Shown: positions 39,974 through 49,912, counted from the stretch's first letter. The stretch is DNA of 64,000 nt from UBA168 sp011055275 (GCA_046635845.1 JAQQXN010000001.1); one strand, 5' to 3'. Notes: generated from the sequence alone by a model not told the origin. Numbers and translations: made by a program.

Positions 39974-41077
39974 TCAGGGATGAGACAAGTCGCTAGGCAA
40001 GCTCACGTTTACCTCTTTCTTTTTTGACGCGGACTCATATATGGCGTCGATGATGTAGTGCATCATGACTATGCCTCTGGGGTCAATGGGATTCTGCTTT
40101 TTGCCTTTTATTACGTCCACGAAGTCTGCTATCTTTTGCCTAAATCCGTCTACACGAGGCAGACCCGTAGGAGATATGTTTACCATGTAGCCGTTTTGAT
40201 CAGTATAAAAAGTGGGCACTCCGTTCGTTATGGTGATTCCTCCCTTTGTACCAAGGACAAGAGGATTGCCCAAGGACTCGGCGTGCATGGCCCACGCCTG
40301 CTTGTAAACCATGGTGAGACCTCCCTCGAACCTTATGAAGGCGGCCGAGAAGTCCTCGACCTCAAACTTTTCTGGATCCCACTTCCACGCTCCTACTACC
40401 TCACTTGCCTCCTTGTCGTGACCGATATAGCTGGCTGTGGTCGCATCTACCGCAACTGGAATCGGATGATTCAGAAGGTAAAGAGATGAATCAAGCGGAT
40501 AGACGCCTATGTCGAGGGTGACCCCTCCTCCCGCAAGCTGTTTGCTTATGAAGGTTGGGCTTCCGGGTAGCCCTCTTCTTCTTCCGGTTTCAACGCCCAT
40601 GCCAGTGGCCTCAGCATAATACGCCTTACCTAAGAAACCAGAATCGACAAATTTTTTCGAAGCAATTAGAGCTGGGTCGTATCTGCTTTGAAATGCGACC
40701 ATGAGCGTTTTTCCAGTTTCCACCGCAGCTTTATACATGGCATATGCGTCATCTCCGGTAGACGCCATGGGCTTTTCCACGAGAACGTTAACTCCCTTCT
40801 TCATTGCGGCTATAGCCGCTGGAGCGTGATACCTGTGCGGAGTGCATATGCTAACTCCGTCCAGTTCAACGGAAGAAAGCATTTCATTGTAGTCTTTGAA
40901 GGCGTTCTCGCGAGGAATGTTCCACTCCTTTATTCTCCTCTCTAGGGCGTTTTCGTCAACGTCAGAAACGGCTACGATTTCGACATCAGGTATGGTCATG
41001 TACCTCTGATAGTGAGCACCAGCTATACCACCAGCACCTATGAAGCCTATTCTTACCTTTCCCGTTTGGCTTGGCAT
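39974..41077 (-). CDS. Gfo/Idh/MocA-family oxidoreductase
   Basis: A 367-residue NAD(P)-dependent sugar or inositol dehydrogenase. The Rossmann dinucleotide motif IGFIGAGGIAGAH is at the N-terminus, and the diagnostic VLVEKPMAS motif (Glu-Lys-Pro, catalytic Lys) is near residue 100. The second half is the alpha/beta substrate domain with GGGVTLDIGVYPLD carrying the catalytic Asp/His region. The ATG at 41077 (MPSQTGKVR) is preferred over 41098 because GCCTTTAATG is centred 24 bases upstream. Substrate unknown; the sugar catabolic context is consistent. Confidence 0.9.
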   Translation of the reverse strand: MPSQTGKVRIGFIGAGGIAGAHYQRYMTIPDVEIVAVSDVDENALERRIKEWNIPRENAFKDYNEMLSSVELDGVSICTPHRYHAPAAIAAMKKGVNVLVEKPMASTGDDAYAMYKAAVETGKTLMVAFQSRYDPALIASKKFVDSGFLGKAYYAEATGMGVETGRRRGLPGSPTFISKQLAGGGVTLDIGVYPLDSSLYLLNHPIPVAVDATTASYIGHDKEASEVVGAWKWDPEKFEVEDFSAAFIRFEGGLTMVYKQAWAMHAESLGNPLVLGTKGGITITNGVPTFYTDQNGYMVNISPTGLPRVDGFRQKIADFVDVIKGKKQNPIDPRGIVMMHYIIDAIYESASKKKEVNVSLPSDLSHP

Positions 41078-41745
41078 ACGACGCAGAGGCTGATGCATTA
41101 AAGGCTTTCTTTTAATTGGGCCTTTGCGCTACCGCTAAAAGGCTCTCAGAACTAGGCAGGCAGCGGTCAGAGCCAAAGGGCTATTAAATGACGGCAATCG
41201 CCTGCATAAGTATAGCAGGAGGAGATGGTCCAGGTAGATTTAGCAGCCCTGGACGGCTATTAGAGGCTTGCCTCTTCACTTTTCGATCAACATAAAAGGC
41301 GCAAGCAAGGCCAAGCGAAGCACAGCACGTCGATATTCGCTTACGCTACCACAGGTCACGTGAATATGCGGCATCGCGGTCTTTTGAACGTCATTTCTTC
41401 CCGCATCTTTTCTCTTGTGCTTTAGATCGATCGCATTTGCAACTTGAGTTCGGTAAAAGGGGGTGGCAGTCGGTGAGATCAAAAGCGGCGACCGATGGGA
41501 GATCGTCAAATGACCACAACTTGAGAGTACGTCGTGCCATCGCGAGCTCGAGAGTCAGACTAATTGTGCCCATTACGAGGGTTGACATTAAGGGGGGACT
41601 GCTCAGCGATCAACAGGGGAAATGCGCCTCAAAGGTCCTTACGAGTACCGTGATGCAACGCGAGGTTTCCAGGACGACTTAGGCCGATATAAAGCGGGCA
41701 GAAACGGCAGCGTGAGGCTTGGGAAGGACGGAATCGTGTTGTGAA
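41078..41745. other. Divergent intergenic region
   Basis: About 670 bases between two divergent Gfo/Idh/MocA genes. TATA-like boxes near each end belong to these genes. Small frames in the middle have no support. Confidence 0.4.
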
Positions 41746-41773
41746 AGCTTAAACGTTCATGCATCACGGGCGT

Positions 41774-42760
41774 ATGAAGGCAGTCGTGATAGGTTGCGGC
41801 GGCGTCGCAAATTGGGCGCACTTGCCGAACTTGAAGAAATTAGGCGTTGAGGTGGTCGGGGTATGCGATATAGTGGAGCAGAGGGCCGAAGATGCGGCGA
41901 AAAAATACGGTGGATCGCCTTTTCAGGATTATCGCGATGCCCTAAAACTTGAAGCCGACTTTGCCGTAATAGCAACGCCACCCGATACGCATTATGAAAT
42001 AGCGAGATATGCCCTAGAGCATGGAAAGGACGTTTTCTTAGAGAAACCCTTGGCAGCCGACCTGAAAAGCGCACAGAATCTTTACAGGGCTGCGACTGAA
42101 AGCGGGAGAAAGCTCGTCCCTGGGCTCTGTCTTAGGTTTAATCCCATGTTTACGTACGCCGCATCTAGGGTAAAAGAGCTGGGCAGGCTCCATTACGCAT
42201 ACAGCTTTGCTCTGGGAAACGCCGAGGGCTTGCTGGGCCCTTCCGGGTGGGTCCGCGAAAAAAGGAGAAGCGGCGGAATGATGACGGAGAACGTCATTCA
42301 CATGATAGACGCCCTTCGCTGGTTTGCAGGAGAATACTTATCCGTAAGCGCAGTTTACTCCACGTTCACCCCGGGCTCTGACATCGAGGATAACGTTTCG
42401 GCATCAGTACGCTTTGAATCGGGAGCCATAGGCAATATAAGTAAAAGTTGGACTTCGGCAAGGTCGCTTGAAGGGTGGGGGATCGTAGGTGAAAATGGCT
42501 CAATAACCGTTGAGGGCTACGTTGACGGGAGCTTAAGGGTTGACATCAAAGGTTACGGCGTCACGGAGACACACTCTTATCAAGGAGGAGGGCAACAGAT
42601 GTACCTCGACGAGATGTTGGCATTCACGAGGTTCTTGAAGGGAGAGATCAAATATCCCGTTTCCGCACTGGACGCTTTAAGGGCTCAGGAGCTTTCTGAG
42701 GCCGCCCGTCTATCATCGGAATTGATGAGGGAGGTGAGAATCGATGAGGTCAGGAATTAA
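41774..42760 (+). CDS. Gfo/Idh/MocA-family oxidoreductase
   Basis: A 328-residue NAD(P)-dependent dehydrogenase. N-terminal VVIGCGGVANWAH and the FLEKPLAAD motif are the family hallmarks. GGMMTENVIHMIDALRWF carries the catalytic Asp/His region. The ATG at 41774 (MKAVVIG) is 24 bases after AAGCTTAAACG; the frame could extend to 41759. The end overlaps the next gene by 17 bases. The pairing of an oxidoreductase with a TIM-barrel isomerase recurs in bacterial inositol and sugar catabolic operons, so the pair probably carries out consecutive steps on one keto-sugar. Confidence 0.9.
   Translation: MKAVVIGCGGVANWAHLPNLKKLGVEVVGVCDIVEQRAEDAAKKYGGSPFQDYRDALKLEADFAVIATPPDTHYEIARYALEHGKDVFLEKPLAADLKSAQNLYRAATESGRKLVPGLCLRFNPMFTYAASRVKELGRLHYAYSFALGNAEGLLGPSGWVREKRRSGGMMTENVIHMIDALRWFAGEYLSVSAVYSTFTPGSDIEDNVSASVRFESGAIGNISKSWTSARSLEGWGIVGENGSITVEGYVDGSLRVDIKGYGVTETHSYQGGGQQMYLDEMLAFTRFLKGEIKYPVSALDALRAQELSEAARLSSELMREVRIDEVRN
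42730..42737 (+). promoter_or_regulatory. Shine-Dalgarno site of the operon-internal isomerase gene
   Basis: GGAGGTGA, a near-perfect match to the 16S rRNA 3' end, sits 6 bases before the ATG at 42744. It is the strongest ribosome site in the window and lies within the upstream gene. It fits the rule that only downstream genes of operons need one here. Confidence 0.75.
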
Positions 42761-43517
42761 CGCCTGGATATTTGGGTCGCTGCCGGTCGATGAAAAGATC
42801 AGCATGGCGCGGAAGCTGGGCTTTGAAGGTATTGAGCTCAACTATGGAGACGATGTTCAGGATGAGAGCGGCCTTAAAGTTCCCCGTGACCTGGCGTTAC
42901 CCAGCCTATGCACGTCCCTTTTCTGGAGGTATCCGCTTAACTCTCCTGACGAGGAAACAAGGCGCAAGGGAGTAAGCGTTGGAATCTCCATGGCTAAGAC
43001 TGCAGCAAAATTGGGGGCTGGCGTTATCCTGGTTGTGCCAGGTGTAAACAACCCAAGCCTAAGCTATGACCAGCTTCTCGCGCTGTCCGCTTCTTCCCTT
43101 AAGCAGATAGGTAAGGTAGCCAGGGATCTAGGGATAACCGTGGGTGTCGAGAACGTTTGGAACAAACTGTTGTACAGCCCGGTTGAGTACGCGGCGTTTA
43201 TAAAAGAACTAGGAGAGGGCTTTGGCGCATATTTTGACGTAGGAAACGTGATGGAGATAGGTCATCCAACTCAGTGGTTGAAGGAGCTTCGCGGTATGAT
43301 AGTTGGCGTTCACTTTAAAGACTACGATCTTCAGTCGAAAAGGTTCGTCCCCCTGCTTCAGGGAGACGTTCCATGGAAGGAAGTAATGCCGCTCCTCTCT
43401 AGCTACAGTGGCTTTGTCATGGTTGAGCAGGGCCCATACAGGGGTCATCCTTATCAGGCAGCGGTAGATGCCAGGGCGGCAATGTCAACTATATTTTCCT
43501 ACGCCGTGCGACCTTAA
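42744..43517 (+). CDS. Sugar phosphate isomerase/epimerase (TIM barrel)
   Basis: A 257-residue Xylose-isomerase-like TIM barrel with metal-site segments TVGVENVWNK (Glu), GAYFDVGNVMEIGHP (Asp, His), IVGVHFKDYD (His) and GFVMVEQGP (Glu). It resembles hydroxypyruvate isomerase/tagatose-epimerase-type proteins. The start is fixed by a strong Shine-Dalgarno site and overlaps the upstream oxidoreductase gene by 17 bases, so the two are coupled. It ends about 160 bases before the broken GH4 gene on the opposite strand. Confidence 0.9.
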   Translation: MRSGINAWIFGSLPVDEKISMARKLGFEGIELNYGDDVQDESGLKVPRDLALPSLCTSLFWRYPLNSPDEETRRKGVSVGISMAKTAAKLGAGVILVVPGVNNPSLSYDQLLALSASSLKQIGKVARDLGITVGVENVWNKLLYSPVEYAAFIKELGEGFGAYFDVGNVMEIGHPTQWLKELRGMIVGVHFKDYDLQSKRFVPLLQGDVPWKEVMPLLSSYSGFVMVEQGPYRGHPYQAAVDARAAMSTIFSYAVRP

Positions 43518-43677
43518 AGGGAATTGCGCCAGACTTTTAGCTCGCCGAAGGTCGATGGGGTGGAAGTCCGCTTCCAATCCGAGGGAAAGCAAATTCGCTT
43601 GAGCTCTGGCAAGTATGGCGCTTCTGCCTCAAGCATTTCATGACCCATTCTCTCAATTTTGGGAATCGTGAGGGTGC

Positions 43678-44895
43678 TTAAGTCAACTGGTCCAGCAGGA
43701 GCGCCTCAATTACCGCTTTTCTGCTCCCCTCTTTTAGTGCCTTGACCACTAGCTCTTGAGAGTTTATGTCCATCAGGCTCAGGGCGGCCAAATGCGAAGG
43801 CAGCTTTCCCACGTAGGTTGGGTGTATGCCGCTCCCATCAACAAGCACGGGCAACTCTATTACGCTCTCAGGCGGAAGGTTTGATATCAAGCCATGATCT
43901 TTCTCGTTACCGTACACTCTTGCCGGTGTCTTTGTCTCGATCGCGTGGATGATCTGCGCTGCATACTCATTACTCCTATTTAGTACTATCTTGGGTGATT
44001 TTTCGAGACGATCTCTGCTTTCCCTGTCGCGCGTTGCGCGCCTATCCATTAACTCGAGCCTTTCGTTGTGATCCAATATGCGGTACCTCTTCAAAAGCTC
44101 TTGGTTCTTCCGGAAATAGGGCAGGTACTCCGAAAGATGATTGCTGTCTTCTGCGGAATAATATCCGAAGGCCTTGAAGACCTCTACCCCGACAAGGTCG
44201 TTGTAAGCCGGATGCGTGGGATCGGTATATACCCTTGGATCGTTCAGCTTTTCCCTTAACATGGGATATATGTCATTGCTTTTCCACATTAGTTTGACGA
44301 ACCACGCCATGTGGTTTATGCCCGCTGCAACTTATTCCAATTCCTCACATGGTATACCCGCGTACAGAGACAGCGTACGAGCGGTGCCAGGCACGCTGTG
44401 GCATAGCCCCACGTACTTTACCTTGGTTGGGTCCGAAACCGCCCATGACGCGATTGCCATCGGGTTTGTGTAGTTTATGAGCAGCGCGTTTGGCCTTTCT
44501 TCCTCCATGTCATGGGCAATGTCAACGATGGCGGAAGCATTCTTAAGGCCATAAAATATGCCACCTGGGCCCAGCGTGTCACCTACTCCTTGCTCAATGC
44601 CGTACTTCGCAGGGATCTCGAGATCCAGCCGATAAGCCTCCATCCTTCCTGATCTTATGGAGGTTATAACGTAGTCGGTATCTCTTATGGCCTCCTTCCT
44701 GTCATTTGTAATGTCGAGCTTTGCATGCAGACGGTTGTCAGCTGCTGCCTTTTCAACGAGCCTTGCCGTTGAAGCCGGCCTTTCTTGATCCATATCCATC
44801 AGAGAAAGGTTTATACCCTTTAAACTCCGGTATGTCAAGAGGTCAGCCGTAATTGTTAGGCTAAAAGCTATGCTCCCGGCACCCATTATTGTCAC
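43678..44895 (-). pseudogene. GH4 alpha-glycosidase with one in-frame TAA
   Basis: Family GH4 enzymes cleave glycosides by an unusual NAD- and metal-dependent redox mechanism. Read as one frame from 44895 to 43678 there are 406 codons with one stop, TAA at 44332-44334. The NAD motif MGAGSIAFS is at the N-terminus, then the metal-ligand Cys in GLCHSVPGTART, EELE before the stop, and VAAGINHMAWF (metal-ligand His) right after it. The stop replaces a position that is usually Tyr (TAT/TAC), so one base change explains it. The sequence is otherwise full-length. Alpha-galactosidase or alpha-glucosidase are the likeliest activities. The GTG at 44895 fits a TTAA box at about 44912-44919. Confidence 0.85.
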
Positions 44896-45586
44896 CTTGA
44901 CATAGGGCAGTTAAGCGCTTTTTATCGGCGTTAAGGAAGGGTCGTTTCTTCGATGACTCCAAGTTTTCGCTCGCAGGAGCTTAATACCGTCAGTGATCCG
45001 CTAGGCAATCTTTTTGTGGGAAGTTATTTGGCTGCACGAGGGATTTTCGGCGAAACCGCAGATTGAGACCGCGGTTTGTGGACGAGCAACGACTCGTAGA
45101 AGTGATGGGCTTTTTAAATCACCTAGAAGACTTTCACGCACGCTCCCGCGTGGCAGCGCTTACGGGAGAGTTGAACCTTACGGGTTTGCCAAAGATTTGG
45201 CCAGGCTTTCATTTGGGCTTGGTTCACTTCATCGTTGAAGGATCGGAGGAAAGAAATGCCGATTTTCCGAAAAGCTGATACCGCAAGCCCATCGCTGGAC
45301 CTCCGCGATGCGCCTTTCCGCAGCCTGTAACTGCCGTTAACGGCTTCTTTTCTGGCGCTTTTGCGTGGAGTACTTCTAATGTGCGCTGTTTGAGGCATCA
45401 TCGCTTTACGTCTTTCACATGGGCCTTGCGCCCTGCGCGTTGTGTTTTAGGTGGCAGCGATTTGGAAGTGCTTGGGCTTTCCCTCAGATGATTCGAAATC
45501 TAATGTTGAGCCGCTTCATGGATTTTATAAGATATCGGGTATTCTGATTATGTGGTCAAAGGTCTTTCCATGTAGAAATACCTGAA
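44896..45586. other. Divergent intergenic region
   Basis: About 690 bases upstream of the rhamnosidase control region. Short frames (for example 45014-45401, both strands) resemble no family. Confidence 0.4.
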
Positions 45587-45646
45587 TTATGAGTGTGAAC
45601 TCATAAGAGTTATGTAAAAAGTATGACTCGTGATAGGTTTAAATAT
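45587..45646 (+). promoter_or_regulatory. Operator-like dyad and TATA box of the rhamnosidase gene
   Basis: TTATGAGT (45587-45594) and ACTCATAA (45599-45606) form a perfect 8-base dyad with a 4-base spacer, the same geometry as the dyad at 3670. A weaker GAGT...ACTC dyad follows at 45607-45629. The TATA-like GGTTTAAATAT (45636-45646) is centred about 24 bases before the ATG at 45664. The position immediately upstream of the TATA box suits a sugar-responsive activator. Confidence 0.6.
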
Positions 45647-45663
45647 CGCTTAGTTCTAAGCGT

Positions 45664-48201
45664 ATGAAAGCATATAATCTCTTATGCGAGTTTGCGCGCG
45701 ACCCGATGGGCATAGAGGCTGAGGCTCCAAGGTTCACGTGGTCTGCTGAGCCTGAGCACAGGGGCCAAAAACAGTCATCTTATGAGATCGAGGTATATGA
45801 TCAGGGTACGTCAGAAAGAGTATGGGGGAGCGGTCGTGTGTCGTCGACTGAACAGTCAGCTGTTTACGGTGGTTCTCCCCTGAAGCCCGCTTCCTCTTAC
45901 AGATGGAGGGTTAAGTGGTGGGACGAGCAGGAAAATGAAAGCGAGTGGAGCGATTGGGCACGCTTTGTAACCGGGCTTCGTTCTTGGGAGGCAAAGTGGA
46001 TAGAGGGAGGCGGCGTGTTTAGAAAGGAATTAAAGGTTGAAGAGGTCAAAAGAGCGTTGGCCTTTATTTCGGGGCTAGGCTATTACGAGCTTCACATAAA
46101 TGGCAAAAAGGTCGGAGACAAGGTGCTGGATCCAGGTTGGTCAGACTACAGCAGGAGGGTGCTCTACTCCGTTTATGATGTGACCGATTACCTCAAGAGA
46201 GGAGAAAACGCCATTGGCGTTTTGCTTGGCCATGGAAGATACATAAAGAGGTACGGATACTCTGACGCGCCGACGCTCATCTTTCAGTTAGTTATTGACG
46301 GAAAGACGGTTGTCGTATCTGATGAGAGCTGGAAGTGCGATCAGGGTCCCATAACGTTCGATGACGTATATGGAGGAGAGACGTACGATGCAAGACTTGA
46401 ACAGGAGGGATGGGACCTCCCAGGGTTTGATGACTCAAGTTGGAAGCAGGCCAAGTTATCGGATCCTCCTAGGGGAAAGCTGGTCGCTGAAGCGTTTCCT
46501 CCCGTAAGGGTTACCGGAAAAGATAAGCCAATATCAATTACAAGCCCCAAACCCGGTGTATTCGTTTTAGATTTCGGGCAGAACTTCACCGGCTGGTTAA
46601 GGGTTAAGGCGAGAGGAGCCAGAGGAAGCGCTCTTGTCATAAGGCACTCAGAGCTAATCAACTCGGATGGCACGTTAAACGTAAAAAACATACGGGGAGC
46701 CAAGGCAACCGACACGTACGTCTTCAAGGGAGATGAACTAGAGGAGTTCTCACCTCACTTCACTTATCACGGATTTCGTTATGCTGAGATAACTGGTTAT
46801 CCTGGCACTCCGTCCATAGAGAGCGTTGAAAGGGAGATTGTCCACACGGACGTGGAGCCGACAGGAGGCATCTACACCTCGAATTCTCTCATAAATAGGA
46901 TACATGAGCTTACGGTGAGGGGGCAGCTCAGCAACCTCATGAGCATACCCACCGATTGTCCTCAGAGAGATGAGAGGATGGGATGGATGGGAGATGCTCA
47001 GCTCTCCGCGGAGGAGGCAATTTTCAACTTCTGGATGCCTTCTTTCTACCAGAACTGGATATCTGAGATAAGGGAGAGTCAGCTTGAGGATGGACAAATA
47101 CCTGATGTGGTGCCTCCGTTCTGGAAGACGTACCCAGCCGATCCAGCTTGGGGAATAGCTTACCTGGAGATCGCCTGGCTTCTTTACGTTTATTATGGAA
47201 ACAAGAGGGTGCTTGAGGAGAACTATGAACCCATGAAGAAGTACGTTGGCTTCTTGGCATCCAAGGCAAAGGATGGCATCTTATCCATAAATAAGTACGG
47301 GGATTGGTGCCCTCCATCGCATGTGGTATCTCCGGACACTCCGAGGGAGCTTACCGATACATGGTATTATCATAGGTCTCTTTTCCTCCTGTCAAAGATT
47401 GCCGCTGCCCTTGGGAAGGATAAGGAAAAAGAGCAGTATGCGGAAGAGGCGAAGCGGGTGGTAGGCGCTTTTAACTCGCGCTTCTTCGCAAAGGATCACT
47501 ATGGTCCTGGCAGCCAGACATCTGACGCGCTCGCCATCTACGGAGGCTTTGTAGGAGGAGCCGAAAGGGAAGCCGTGACGAAGCACCTAATACATGACGT
47601 GGAAGTTGAGCATGACTCTCACCTTAGTACTGGGATCATCGGAACTCGCTATCTGTTTGACGTGCTGTGCGACGTGGGGAGGCCGGACCTTGCGTATGCC
47701 GTGGTGAACCAGAGCTCTTATCCCGGCTACGGCTACATGATAAGGGAGGGGGCAACGACGCTGTGGGAGAGGTGGGAGCTTCTCACCGGGGAGGCAATGA
47801 ACTCTCACAATCACATAATGTTTGGAAGCGTTGACTCGTGGTTCTACAGGTACATAGCGGGCATAAGGGCAGATGAGGGTGAGCCAGGGTTCTCTCACAT
47901 AGTTTTTAAGCCAGAGGTGCTTTTGCTTGATCACGTATCAGCGTCGTTGATGACCTTAAAGGGAAGGGTTTCAATTGAGTGGCAGCGTCAAGGCAACACC
48001 TTGAACGTAAGGGTTCACGTGCCGGTGGGAAGCCGCGCGACCGTGCAGCTGCCCAAAGGGCAGCTCTTAATCGAAGAAAAGGAAGCTGCCGGCGAGCTTC
48101 CTCAAGGAGTTCACGGGATAAGCGAAACTGAAGGGCAGATTAACGTAGAGATATCTTCCGGCGACTACGCTTTCACTGTATCCATGTCAAAAAAGGCGTG
48201 A
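45664..48201 (+). CDS. GH78 alpha-L-rhamnosidase
   Basis: An intact 845-residue family GH78 enzyme that removes alpha-L-rhamnose from glycans or plant glycosides by inversion. An N-terminal Ig/fibronectin-like region (about 1-100, SSYRWRVKWWDEQ) is followed by carbohydrate-binding beta domains. The (alpha/alpha)6 barrel has the signature PTDCPQRDERMGWMGDAQ (general acid Glu) and TTLWERWELL (second catalytic Glu), and a C-terminal beta domain closes the protein. No signal peptide is seen, so the enzyme probably acts in the cytoplasm on imported oligosaccharides. The promoter has a clear dyad. No rhamnose kinase or aldolase was found, but the fucose-isomerase-like protein follows about 400 bases downstream. 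Confidence 0.95.
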   Translation: MKAYNLLCEFARDPMGIEAEAPRFTWSAEPEHRGQKQSSYEIEVYDQGTSERVWGSGRVSSTEQSAVYGGSPLKPASSYRWRVKWWDEQENESEWSDWARFVTGLRSWEAKWIEGGGVFRKELKVEEVKRALAFISGLGYYELHINGKKVGDKVLDPGWSDYSRRVLYSVYDVTDYLKRGENAIGVLLGHGRYIKRYGYSDAPTLIFQLVIDGKTVVVSDESWKCDQGPITFDDVYGGETYDARLEQEGWDLPGFDDSSWKQAKLSDPPRGKLVAEAFPPVRVTGKDKPISITSPKPGVFVLDFGQNFTGWLRVKARGARGSALVIRHSELINSDGTLNVKNIRGAKATDTYVFKGDELEEFSPHFTYHGFRYAEITGYPGTPSIESVEREIVHTDVEPTGGIYTSNSLINRIHELTVRGQLSNLMSIPTDCPQRDERMGWMGDAQLSAEEAIFNFWMPSFYQNWISEIRESQLEDGQIPDVVPPFWKTYPADPAWGIAYLEIAWLLYVYYGNKRVLEENYEPMKKYVGFLASKAKDGILSINKYGDWCPPSHVVSPDTPRELTDTWYYHRSLFLLSKIAAALGKDKEKEQYAEEAKRVVGAFNSRFFAKDHYGPGSQTSDALAIYGGFVGGAEREAVTKHLIHDVEVEHDSHLSTGIIGTRYLFDVLCDVGRPDLAYAVVNQSSYPGYGYMIREGATTLWERWELLTGEAMNSHNHIMFGSVDSWFYRYIAGIRADEGEPGFSHIVFKPEVLLLDHVSASLMTLKGRVSIEWQRQGNTLNVRVHVPVGSRATVQLPKGQLLIEEKEAAGELPQGVHGISETEGQINVEISSGDYAFTVSMSKKA

Positions 48202-48571
48202 TTTTTAAAGTTGGCATAAGGCTTTAACTTAACTCTTCCTGATTTTTGTAGCATAAAATACCCTAATCGGCATTTCCAGAGTTGCGTTCAAAGGACGCTG
48301 ATAGTTCGATAGAGCTCAAAGGGGGCATGGCTTTTTGTTCGTGACGAGAACTAGTGGGCTACCATCCAAGCATCTGTCACATGGGGGAGAAGGCCATAAG
48401 AGCGCTACTGATTTATGGCTAAGGCGATTTAGGCAAGGCGCTAATGGCATTATTTGGCAAAACCGACTTTTTATGATGGGGTTGTTTCGTTTTTAGGTTC
48501 GTTCGGGTTTTATAATGAAAACGGTTAAGTGCCATAATTGTTGAGCATCTCTCAAAGCCACGCAAGGCCGC
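48202..48571. other. Intergenic region, nothing recognised
   Basis: About 370 bases between the rhamnosidase and the next isomerase-like gene. The isomerase promoter (AAAACTTAAATG, about 48572-48582) lies at its right end. Confidence 0.4.
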
Positions 48572-48601
48572 AAAACTTAAATGACCAGACATGCGCGGTG
48601 C

Positions 48602-49912
48602 ATGCAGCTGCCCGTGGTATTCTTGGGGAGTTTCGAAAACGAGTTCCTCAATCCGGAGGAAGCGCTTCAGGCGCTTAAGCAAGGATATCCTAGCGTTGAC
48701 TTTAAGCCATATTCGGTAAGAAACGTCGAAGATGCTGAGGCATTTTTGTCAGCGGAGGCCAAGGCCACGGGTTATCTGGTGTTCAGTTCTAGGGTCATCG
48801 ATGAAGGAACGTTTAGGACCATTTTGGCGAGTGGAAAGCCAGTGCTTGTCTTGTCGCAAACCATGGAGGGATCTCCAAATTACCTCATGGATGTAGTTCA
48901 AGCGAGCAAAGAAGGATATCCCGTTCTCGGGATAGCTACACAAGACCTGCTGGCTGCTGATGCGCTGAAAAAGGTCAGATACCTTTTGGCGATCCAGAAA
49001 ATAAGGGAAAGCAAGGTGCTCTTGATTACCGTGCGGGACCTGGCCTCGTACATGACGTGGGCTTTCCCAAATTCTACAGAAGTATCGCGTGCGACCGCCA
49101 AATTTCAGCAAAAGATAGGCGTTCCCATCGAGTTCATGGACTTACGGGCGTTCATCGATAAATATTACAGCAAGGTAGACGAGCAGGAAGCAAGGCAGTG
49201 GGCTCAAAAGTGGATAGAGGGGGCAAGCCAGATGCTGGAACCCTCAGCGGAAGACGTGATAAAAGCCGCGAGACTTTACTTGGCAATGTTAAGGGCAGTG
49301 AGGGAAAGTAGAGCCAACGTGATCGCATTTGATTGCATAATGAACTTTAACTCTGGGCTCATCGACGCGTGGCCTTGTTTGGGGTACATGCAGCTTTGGT
49401 ACGATGACGTTATTCCGGTTTGTGAGGCTGACATCTATTCCATATTTCCCTTGCTCATAGGACATTACCTCTTCGACAGAAACGGATACGTGAACGATCC
49501 TGGGGTTGATGAGGTTAAGGGCAGGTTTGTCTATTGGCACTGCTACCTTCCCACAAATCCTCACAACTCTAAGAAACAAGAAGTCCCGTACGTGATCACC
49601 GACGCGCATGGAGGACATAAACACGCCTCAGTACACGTTCAACTTCCGGTTAACGAGACTGTTACTGTTCTAGGCTATAACCCAATTGCATCAGAGCTGA
49701 GCCTGCATCAGGCAAAAGCGATCGATAACGTTTACTGGAAGCAGCTGTGCGCCACTAAGCTTGTAGCAGAGGGCAAGGCCAAAGAGGTGGCGTGGAATTG
49801 GTCTGCCGGAAGCGGCTATCATAGGGTGCTGCTTTATGGCGATCTAAGACGCGAGATAAAAGAATTTGCTGTGCTGATGGGAGTGAAGGTGCTCGAAGAA
49901 GATCGGCCATAG
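48602..49912 (+). CDS. L-fucose/arabinose-isomerase-like protein
   Basis: A 436-residue intact sugar-isomerase-superfamily protein, paralogous to the genes at 21906 and 7827. The putative metal ligands are Glu in PVCEADIYS, Asp in VNDPGVDE and His in GYHRVLLYGD. WHCYLPTNP and AWPCLGYMQLWY are shared with the protein at 21906. The ATG at 48602 (MQLPVVFLG) is preceded by a TATA-like box centred 25 bases upstream, and the longer frame from 48581 begins inside this box. Position beside the rhamnosidase gene suggests L-rhamnose or a related 6-deoxyhexose as substrate, which is inference. Confidence 0.85.
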   Translation: MQLPVVFLGSFENEFLNPEEALQALKQGYPSVDFKPYSVRNVEDAEAFLSAEAKATGYLVFSSRVIDEGTFRTILASGKPVLVLSQTMEGSPNYLMDVVQASKEGYPVLGIATQDLLAADALKKVRYLLAIQKIRESKVLLITVRDLASYMTWAFPNSTEVSRATAKFQQKIGVPIEFMDLRAFIDKYYSKVDEQEARQWAQKWIEGASQMLEPSAEDVIKAARLYLAMLRAVRESRANVIAFDCIMNFNSGLIDAWPCLGYMQLWYDDVIPVCEADIYSIFPLLIGHYLFDRNGYVNDPGVDEVKGRFVYWHCYLPTNPHNSKKQEVPYVITDAHGGHKHASVHVQLPVNETVTVLGYNPIASELSLHQAKAIDNVYWKQLCATKLVAEGKAKEVAWNWSAGSGYHRVLLYGDLRREIKEFAVLMGVKVLEEDRP

